The notes beneath the pieces were generated by a model, which was not told the DNA's origin, made no database searches, and was given only the letters and a program-made list of their open reading frames with translations. A stretch of DNA of 64,000 nucleotides, taken from the NCBI RefSeq assembly GCF_020687505.1, contig NZ_JAJEQT010000001.1; one strand, written 5' to 3'. This document shows positions 58,834 through 64,000 of this stretch, one piece after another. How positions within the stretch are numbered: position 1 is the first letter of the stretch; each line of letters begins with the position of its first letter. The DNA comes from Coprococcus_C hominis (GTDB taxonomy: Bacteria; Bacillota; Clostridia; Lachnospirales; Lachnospiraceae). Position numbers and translations under genes: made by a program.

Positions 58834-59677
58834 TTTGGTTCCTCCTTAGCTCATTGGCTATATCACTTATTTTTTTCAATCTATGATTGACTCCGGATTT
58901 TCCAAGCGGTGGATTTAATTTCTTACCAAGCTCCACTAGACTCGTATCCGGTTCTTCCATACGCAGACTTGCGATCTCCCGCAAACGCTCTGGAAGATAT
59001 TTTAATCCCTTTGTCTGTTCAATATACGTGATGTCTTCCATCTGCTTGACGGCAGCACTCACAACCTTGTTTAAGTTCGCAGTCTCACAATTTACACGCC
59101 GGTTGACGGAATTGCGCATGTCTTTTAAAATGCGTATATTTTCCATATCCATCAGGGACACATGCGCCCCCATGATATTTAACAGATCAACGATCATTGA
59201 TCCATCCTTGATGTAAACCACATAATATTTTTTGCGCTGGATCTGCTTCGGTTCGATTGAAAAATCACGAATCAGTCTGGCTAACATATCCGCCTGTTCC
59301 GCATGGTCACAGACGATCTCGAAATGATACCCCTTCTCCGGATCAGTCAGGGAGCCAGTTGCCAGAAATGCCCCGCGGATAAATGCCTGCTTACAGCAAT
59401 TCCGTTCTACCAGAATCGGATTCACCGAAAGATAATCTCCATGATCCGTCAGCTTTAACATCTGTCTGCCCTCTGGTGTGTTAATATCCACATCCAGAAG
59501 TGCAGTAAGCTTCGTGATTTTCTCCTGTAAGATCGTGTTTTCCCCGCGCATCGTCCAGACACCATCCCGGTATTCACCGGACATTGCGATCATAGCAGCA
59601 AGCTCTGCCATCCGGCAATGTCTGCCTGTGCTGATATGGGAAAGCAGTTCCGCTTTCACCTTTGATGAAAACGACAT
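58823..59677 (-). CDS. whiA: WhiA, DNA-binding regulator (homing-endonuclease-like fold)
   Basis: The protein has 284 residues, slightly shorter than B. subtilis WhiA. It joins a LAGLIDADG-like N-terminal domain (HISTGRHCRMAELAAMIAMS; KQAFIRGAFLATGSLTDPEKGYH) to a C-terminal helix-turn-helix (SLVELGKKLNPPLGKSGVNHR). In streptomycetes WhiA controls sporulation; in B. subtilis it affects cell division and growth. It starts three bases after rapZ and overlaps the crh-like gene by 11. The usual yvcK gene is missing between rapZ and whiA. Confidence 0.95.
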   Translation of the reverse strand: MSFSSKVKAELLSHISTGRHCRMAELAAMIAMSGEYRDGVWTMRGENTILQEKITKLTALLDVDINTPEGRQMLKLTDHGDYLSVNPILVERNCCKQAFIRGAFLATGSLTDPEKGYHFEIVCDHAEQADMLARLIRDFSIEPKQIQRKKYYVVYIKDGSMIVDLLNIMGAHVSLMDMENIRILKDMRNSVNRRVNCETANLNKVVSAAVKQMEDITYIEQTKGLKYLPERLREIASLRMEEPDTSLVELGKKLNPPLGKSGVNHRLKKISDIANELRRNQNDQ

Positions 59678-59679
59678 AC

Positions 59680-60555
59680 CTACTCCCCTTTCACAATACG
59701 GTCTTTGCCAATATCTCTATGATACAGACGTACCGTATACGGAAGCTTCTCCAATGTCTCGTACAGTGCATTTGCCACTGTCACAGAGCGGTGTTTTCCT
59801 CCGGTACATCCCACGGAAATCACTAACTGATTTTTACCCTCTTTCAGATAATTGGGAATCAGAAACTCCAGCATATCTGTGAGCTTCTCCATAAATGCCG
59901 GATATTCTTTGCAATCCTTCACCATATCAGAGACTGGTTTATCATTTCCTGTCTGCGGGCGAAGCTCCGAAACATAATATGGATTCGGCAAAAAACGTAC
60001 GTCAAATACAAGGTCGGAATCTCTCGGGATTCCATACTTGAATCCAAAGGACATCACAGTCACAATAATGTTATTATACTGTTTGCCCTCCACAAATATC
60101 TTCTCAATCTCATGCTTTAACTCTCTTGTAAGCAGATTGCTCGTATCGATAATATAATCCGCACGCTGGCGCAAAAACTCGATCTTCTCGCGTTCCTTGA
60201 CGATGCCTTCGTTGATCCTGCCATGCTTGGACAGCGGATGCGCTCTTCGCGTCTCCTTATATCGCTTTACAAGCACCGGTTCATTGGCATCAAGGAAAAG
60301 AATCTCGTAAGTAAAGTTACGCTTTTTCAAAGTCTCCAGACACACGGACATCTCACCGAGTGCCTGCCCGCTTCGGATATCCACACCGATAGCGACATTG
60401 TCGACCTCAAGCTTATCATCATGCGCAATCTCTGCGAATTTTTCAATTAACATGACCGGAAGGTTATCAACGCAGAAGAACCCCATATCTTCTAACATCT
60501 TCAACACCGTTGATTTTCCTGCTCCGCTCATTCCTGTTACAATTACAAATCTCAT
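59680..60555 (-). CDS. rapZ: RapZ/YvcJ family nucleotide-binding protein
   Basis: The protein has 291 residues. Walker A is VTGMSGAGKSTVLKMLEDMG (about 6-25); FCVDNLPVMLIEKFAE follows. The C-terminal half includes VMSFGFKYGIPRDSDLVFDV, RFLPNPYYVSELRPQTG and the conserved SVGCTGGKHRSVTVANALYE. In E. coli RapZ controls GlmS through small RNAs; in B. subtilis YvcJ hydrolyses nucleotides and affects competence. It overlaps murB by four bases. The gene order murB-rapZ-whiA-crh fits Clostridia. Confidence 0.95.
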   Translation of the reverse strand: MRFVIVTGMSGAGKSTVLKMLEDMGFFCVDNLPVMLIEKFAEIAHDDKLEVDNVAIGVDIRSGQALGEMSVCLETLKKRNFTYEILFLDANEPVLVKRYKETRRAHPLSKHGRINEGIVKEREKIEFLRQRADYIIDTSNLLTRELKHEIEKIFVEGKQYNNIIVTVMSFGFKYGIPRDSDLVFDVRFLPNPYYVSELRPQTGNDKPVSDMVKDCKEYPAFMEKLTDMLEFLIPNYLKEGKNQLVISVGCTGGKHRSVTVANALYETLEKLPYTVRLYHRDIGKDRIVKGE

Positions 60556-61430
60556 CGGATTATTCTTACCTCCGGTTCCAACATCACACCGTACTTCTCA
60601 TTTACAACTTCCTGCACATGCTGCATCACTGCCAGCACATCTGCACTGCTTGCCTGTTCCACATTCACAACAAACCCACAATGCTTCTCCGATACCATCG
60701 CACCGCCGACCCGGTATCCACGCAATCCACTGTCATCAATCAGCTTCGCTGCAAAATACCCTTCCGGACGTTTAAACGTCGATCCTGCACTCGGATATTC
60801 GAGCGGCTGTTTACTTCGTCTCGCCTCCGCCAGTTCATTCATCCGGTCAAGAATTGCTGTCTTATCTCCGTGTTCCAGTGTCAGTCCGACACCAACCACG
60901 ATTTTATCTGCATCGATGATGCTATGGCGATAAGCAAACTCCATCTCATCACAAGCATAGCTTCGAAGTGTGCCATCCATCGACAGCACCTCCACATACG
61001 ATACGATATCCTTCATCTCACCACCATAGGCGCCTGCATTCATCACAATCGCGCCACCGATGCTTCCCGGTATACCTGCAGCGAACTCCATGCCTGTAAG
61101 TCCCGCCTCATATGCCAGATTCGCCACGCGCGCCAGAATCGCTCCTGCCTGCGCATACACGGAAGTCCCATCCACCCGGATTTCACTCATGGCACTGCCA
61201 ATCTGGATAATCAAGCCATCATATCCGGCGTCTGTAAACAGGACATTACTTCCATTTCCAAGTACACAATAATCAAGCTTGTGTTCCTTGCAATACGCGA
61301 TCAATGTCTGGATTTCAGCCGTATTTTTCGGCATTGAAAAATACTTTGCCGCCCCGCCAATGCGAAATGTCGTATGCTTGCACATCGGCTCCTGCTCCAA
61401 TATTTTAATCTCTTCTATCTTCAAACTCAT
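60552..61430 (-). CDS. murB: UDP-N-acetylenolpyruvoylglucosamine reductase
   Basis: FAD enzyme that makes UDP-MurNAc for peptidoglycan. It has 292 residues, the short (type II) form. The FAD-binding region is CVLGNGSNVLFTDAGYDGLI (about 56-75) and GIPGSIGGAIVMNAGAYGGE (about 118-137). The catalytic Ser is in PSAGSTFKRPEGYFA, and Glu near the C terminus in LEPEVRII. The start follows GAGGAACG. It is the first gene of the murB-rapZ-whiA-crh transcript, with a promoter that overlaps the preceding terminator. Confidence 0.96.
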   Translation of the reverse strand: MSLKIEEIKILEQEPMCKHTTFRIGGAAKYFSMPKNTAEIQTLIAYCKEHKLDYCVLGNGSNVLFTDAGYDGLIIQIGSAMSEIRVDGTSVYAQAGAILARVANLAYEAGLTGMEFAAGIPGSIGGAIVMNAGAYGGEMKDIVSYVEVLSMDGTLRSYACDEMEFAYRHSIIDADKIVVGVGLTLEHGDKTAILDRMNELAEARRSKQPLEYPSAGSTFKRPEGYFAAKLIDDSGLRGYRVGGAMVSEKHCGFVVNVEQASSADVLAVMQHVQEVVNEKYGVMLEPEVRIIR

Positions 61431-61459
61431 ACGTTCCTCACAAAAATAAACATAAAAAA

Positions 61460-61493
61460 GCCCATAAGCTCTGCTTTATCATAGCTTATGGGC
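61460..61493 (-). terminator. terminator of the hprK-glcK transcript
   Basis: GCCCATAAGCT (61460-61470) pairs perfectly with AGCTTATGGGC (61483-61493), with TTTTTT following on the minus strand. Confidence 0.88.
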
Positions 61494-61506
61494 AAAATTT
61501 ATTCAA
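61478..61506 (-). promoter_or_regulatory. murB promoter overlapping the glcK terminator
   Basis: On the minus strand TTGAAT (61501-61506), 17 bases, TATGAT (61478-61483). The -10 and start site fall within the terminator stem and loop. Confidence 0.5.
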
Positions 61507-61573
61507 TGTGTAAATATATAGAAAAATACTAAGGAAAACTGCTTCCCTTCGTCATTTTCACGATTAGGCATCA

Positions 61574-62515
61574 CTAATCGTTCATAATCGCACAGGCTCC
61601 ACCATACATACCGGCATCATTTCCAAGTGTTGCAAGTGTGAACTTCGTGTTCTTGCATGCGTGGAATGCATACTCCTTGAAATATTTCTCTGTTGTATCT
61701 GTGATGATCGTACCTGCCTTGGATACACCGCCACCAATAACAAAAACCTCTGGATCAACCACACATGCGATCTGTGCCAATGCTTTGCCAAGGCACTTTC
61801 CATGTCTGTCTACGATCTCAGCTGCAAGCTCATCGCCCTGCTTTGCTGCATCGAACACTTCCTTTGCAGATACATACTGTACGTTGCGAAGTGCAGATGG
61901 ACGATCCGTTGTGTTGAGCAATGTATTTGCCATTCTTACGATACCAGTTGCAGATGTGTACTGCTCCAGACAACCCTTTCTGCCACATCCGCAAACCTCT
62001 GTCTCATCATCGTTCACCTGAATATGTCCGATCTCACCGCCAGCACCATTCACACCGGAAAGCATCTTTCCGCCTAAGATGATACCGCCGCCAACACCGG
62101 TTCCAAGTGTTACCATAACGATGTTACTGAAGCCTTTTCCACCGCCCTGCCACATCTCGCCGAGCGCTGCCATATTTGCATCGTTACCAACCTTGACTGG
62201 AAGTCCGATAATCTTGGATAACTCATCTGCTGCATTGAAGATTCCCCATCCAAGGTTTACACAACGAAGAACGGTTCCATCTGCCTTGACTGGTCCCGGA
62301 ACACCCATTCCGATACCCTTTACTTCGCTCTTGTCAATCTGCTTTTCTGCAAGCTTATCCTCGATGGATGCTGCGATATCGCCTAAGATATACTTTCCGC
62401 CCTCATCGGTGCGTGTTGTGATCTCCCACTTGTCAACCATCGTTCCTTCTGCTGTGAAAAGTCCGATCTTAACTGTTGTTCCTCCGATATCTACACCAAA
62501 TACATACTTTGCCAT
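61574..62515 (-). CDS. glcK: ROK-family glucokinase
   Basis: Phosphorylates glucose with ATP. It has 313 residues. The ATP loop is FGVDIGGTTVKIGLF (about 5-19), the sugar-binding region NDANMAALGEMWQGGGKG and GAGGEIGHIQVND, and the ROK zinc site CGCGRKGCLEQYTSATGI (about 169-186). The start follows GGAGGATAT. It lies 26 bases after hprK, so control of glucose use and the HPr kinase are co-transcribed. A perfect CGATTAG dyad overlaps its stop codon, and a terminator follows. Confidence is high. Confidence 0.93.
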   Translation of the reverse strand: MAKYVFGVDIGGTTVKIGLFTAEGTMVDKWEITTRTDEGGKYILGDIAASIEDKLAEKQIDKSEVKGIGMGVPGPVKADGTVLRCVNLGWGIFNAADELSKIIGLPVKVGNDANMAALGEMWQGGGKGFSNIVMVTLGTGVGGGIILGGKMLSGVNGAGGEIGHIQVNDDETEVCGCGRKGCLEQYTSATGIVRMANTLLNTTDRPSALRNVQYVSAKEVFDAAKQGDELAAEIVDRHGKCLGKALAQIACVVDPEVFVIGGGVSKAGTIITDTTEKYFKEYAFHACKNTKFTLATLGNDAGMYGGACAIMND

Positions 62516-62541
62516 CTTCCTCTATATCCTCCTTATTTCTC

Positions 62542-63492
62542 TTAGACATTATGTGAATTTTTCGCTATATTCTGTGTTACACGGTTATACAATTCCTGAG
62601 CCGCATTGTATCCCATCTTCTTCTGTCTGTGGTTGACAGCTGCGGCCTCTACGATAACCGCAATATTTCGTCCCGGTCGAATCGGAATCGAATGACTGAC
62701 GATCTTATTTCCGAGAATCTCTGTATACTGATCCTCCAGTCCCAGACGGTCATAGTTCGCATCCTTATCCCACTCTTCCAGATTCACGATCAGGTCGATG
62801 CTCTGTGTATGCTTGACACACTCTACACCGAACATACTCTTGACATCGATAATTCCGATTCCTCGAAGCTCGATAAAATGTCTCGTAATATCCGGAGCCG
62901 TACCGATCAGCGTCTCATCCGAAACCTTCTTGATCTCTACAACATCATCCGATACAAGACGATGTCCACGCCGAATCATCTCCAGAGCCGCCTCACTCTT
63001 ACCAAGGCCACTGTCTCCGGTAATCATGACACCCTCACCATATACGTCCAGCAAAACCGCATGAATGGAAATACGCGGTGCAAGCTCCACATGCAGCCAC
63101 TTTACAACCTCATGCACGAAGTCAGACGTCGTCTCGGAAGTATCAGTCAGAATTGGGATTCCACATCGTTTTCCGGTCTCGATGATATAATCATATGGCT
63201 TGATATTACGACAGAAGATCAGACACGGAATCTTGAATGCAAATAACTTCTCAAATATCTGGATATTCTCTTCCTCTGTATGCATATTCGAAATATACGC
63301 AAACTCTACATTTCCACATATCTGAATACGTGCGGAATCAAAATGTTCAAAAAAGCCCGCCAGCTGGACTGCCGGACGGTTCATATTTGGATCTTTGATC
63401 AATATATGATCGGTATCAATTTCAGGCGTATGATTGATCAGATTCATCTTTTGAATCAATTGTGTCACACTTACGCTATATTCTTCTTCCAT
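62542..63492 (-). CDS. hprK: HPr kinase/phosphorylase
   Basis: Phosphorylates and dephosphorylates Ser46 of HPr and Crh, the key switch of carbon catabolite control in Firmicutes. It has 316 residues. The P-loop is MITGDSGLGKSEAALEMIRR (about 157-176), followed by GHRLVSDDVVEI and the HprK signature IELRGIGIIDVKSMFGVECV. The N-terminal domain is typical (SVTQLIQKMNLINHTPEIDT). It lies after spoVG, separated by a terminator, and before glcK. Its likely substrates in this window are the two His-less HPr-like proteins. Confidence 0.96.
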   Translation of the reverse strand: MEEEYSVSVTQLIQKMNLINHTPEIDTDHILIKDPNMNRPAVQLAGFFEHFDSARIQICGNVEFAYISNMHTEEENIQIFEKLFAFKIPCLIFCRNIKPYDYIIETGKRCGIPILTDTSETTSDFVHEVVKWLHVELAPRISIHAVLLDVYGEGVMITGDSGLGKSEAALEMIRRGHRLVSDDVVEIKKVSDETLIGTAPDITRHFIELRGIGIIDVKSMFGVECVKHTQSIDLIVNLEEWDKDANYDRLGLEDQYTEILGNKIVSHSIPIRPGRNIAVIVEAAAVNHRQKKMGYNAAQELYNRVTQNIAKNSHNV

Positions 63493-63527
63493 GCCCTCTT
63501 ACGTCTCCTTACTTATTTTGAAAAAAT

Positions 63528-63551
63528 GGGCTGTCGCAGACGCAACAGCCC
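63528..63551 (-). terminator. terminator of spoVG
   Basis: GGGCTGT (63528-63534) pairs with ACAGCCC (63545-63551) around a ten-base loop, with ATTTTTT following on the minus strand. It lies between spoVG and hprK. Confidence 0.82.
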
Positions 63552-63560
63552 TTTGCTATT

Positions 63561-63836
63561 TTACTCTTCATCCTCAGACTCAGACGCTACTTCCTGATAC
63601 TTCTCAAGAATGAGACTCTGGATTTTGTCTCTTGTCTCAGAATTGATCGGATGTGCAATATCCCGATATTCACCATCCGACGCCTTTCGACTCGGCATCG
63701 CGATAAACAATCCCTTCTCTCCTTCAATTACCTTGATATCATGTACTACAAATACATCATCAATTGTAATCGAAACAACTGCGCGCATCTTGCCTTCTTT
63801 TGTAACCTTACGTACCCTTACATCTGTGATTTGCAT
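63561..63836 (-). CDS. spoVG: septation/sporulation regulator SpoVG
   Basis: Small nucleic-acid-binding regulator of 91 residues. Family signatures are MQITDVRVRKVTKEGKMRAV, ITIDDVFVVHDIKVIEGEKG and LFIAMPSRKASDGEYRDIAH, near-complete matches to SpoVG. The end is acidic (SESEDEE). The start at 63836 follows AAAGGGGGAC; an in-frame start seven codons upstream is rejected because it covers this site. It lies 35 bases after the adenylyltransferase-like gene; in B. subtilis spoVG is likewise next to a nucleotidyltransferase gene (glmU). Confidence 0.95.
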   Translation of the reverse strand: MQITDVRVRKVTKEGKMRAVVSITIDDVFVVHDIKVIEGEKGLFIAMPSRKASDGEYRDIAHPINSETRDKIQSLILEKYQEVASESEDEE

Positions 63837-63871
63837 ATTAGTCCCCCTTTTACGCAACTCTTTTTGTGAAA

Positions 63872-64000
63872 TTATAATGCGTATCTAAAATTCTTCTCAA
63901 CGATGACCTTAATCTCGTTTGGATCTCCTGTATGTACTGTATTTGCACGAAGTGTATCACGGCTCTCCACGATACAGTTCTCAATATAACAGTTATCCCC
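63872..64000 (-). CDS. C-terminal end of a nucleotidyltransferase, probably GlgD-like (cut by window edge)
   Basis: The last 42 residues of a gene that enters from the right edge: GDNCYIENCIVESRDTLRAN, then TVHTGDPNEIKVIVEKNFRY, AL and a stop. The NCYIENCIVESRDT part looks like the end of a left-handed beta helix, and the ending resembles the GlgD-type glucose-1-phosphate adenylyltransferase subunits of Lachnospiraceae. GlmU or another sugar nucleotidyltransferase is possible, since B. subtilis has glmU beside spoVG. The catalytic domain is outside the window, so this remains tentative. Confidence 0.5.
   Translation of the reverse strand, partial: GDNCYIENCIVESRDTLRANTVHTGDPNEIKVIVEKNFRYAL

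Noticed and set aside
61561..61580. CGATTAG/CTAATCG dyad at the end of glcK as a second terminator
   Set aside because: Seven-base stem overlapping the stop codon with no T-run; the real terminator is 70 bases further on.

Overview
The window looks like chromosome from an endospore-forming member of the Lachnospiraceae (Clostridia). The support is the set of sporulation loci (spoVA, spoIIA, spoIIIA, spoIVB, spo0A, spoVG), the Firmicutes gene orders asp23-nusB-xseAB-ispA-dxs-tlyA-nadK-argR-recN-spoIVB-spo0A and murB-rapZ-whiA-crh, strong AGGAGG-type ribosome sites, and moderate GC content. The genus cannot be fixed from the sequence alone. Most genes lie on the minus strand. Almost all are core genes; I see no prophage, IS element or CRISPR array.

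Layout. 1-2224 (minus): an AroQ-like chorismate mutase domain protein, pyrC, and the start of pyrF. 2326-5403 (plus): spoVAA-AB-AC-AD-AE behind a sigma-G-like promoter. 5485-8391 (minus): a class A penicillin-binding protein. 8617-10692 (plus): a FIST sensor protein followed by a soluble chemotaxis transducer. 10718-12781 (minus): tetR, a flavodoxin-like protein and a phospholipase C-like protein. 12906-14430 (minus): spoIIAA-spoIIAB-sigF. 14527-25473 (minus): zinc-ribbon membrane protein, addB, addA, queF, folC, a 61-residue protein and a TPR protein. tRNA-Glu(CTC) and mtaB follow, then a plus-strand HPr-like gene. 27561-31625 (minus): GNAT, hisF, hisH, an acidic/coiled-coil membrane protein and an Arg/Gly-rich protein.

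31667-34612 (minus): spoIVB followed by two tandem spo0A paralogues, each with its own promoter. The two copies have diverged in opposite ways: one has lost most receiver active-site residues, the other has changed its DNA-recognition helix. 34742-43713 (minus): recN back to asp23. 43846-48817 (minus): the complete spoIIIAA-AH operon. 48993-51363: efp (minus) and citrate synthase (plus) around a 448-base regulatory gap. 51512-54869 (minus): a membrane lipase, a stand-alone FakA-C-like domain, and an Xre/DUF3169 membrane cassette with three operator-like repeats at its promoters.

54870-55775 has no credible gene but is highly structured. It holds the three operators, a 113-bp tandem repeat array, and a roughly 240-bp element with long imperfect terminal inverted repeats and two internal hairpins. 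This is the least explained part of the window. 55776-64000 (minus): a large Sel1/TPR protein; crh-like, whiA, rapZ and murB; glcK and hprK; spoVG; and the end of a glucose-1-phosphate adenylyltransferase-like gene.

The genes cover pyrimidine, folate, isoprenoid, histidine and central carbon metabolism, DNA repair (AddAB, RecN, ExoVII), and much of the sporulation regulatory chain from Spo0A through sigma-F to the SpoIIIA-SpoIIQ channel and SpoVA dipicolinate transport. HprK, glucokinase and two HPr-like proteins that lack the phosphocarrier histidine point to carbon regulation through the Ser46 branch.
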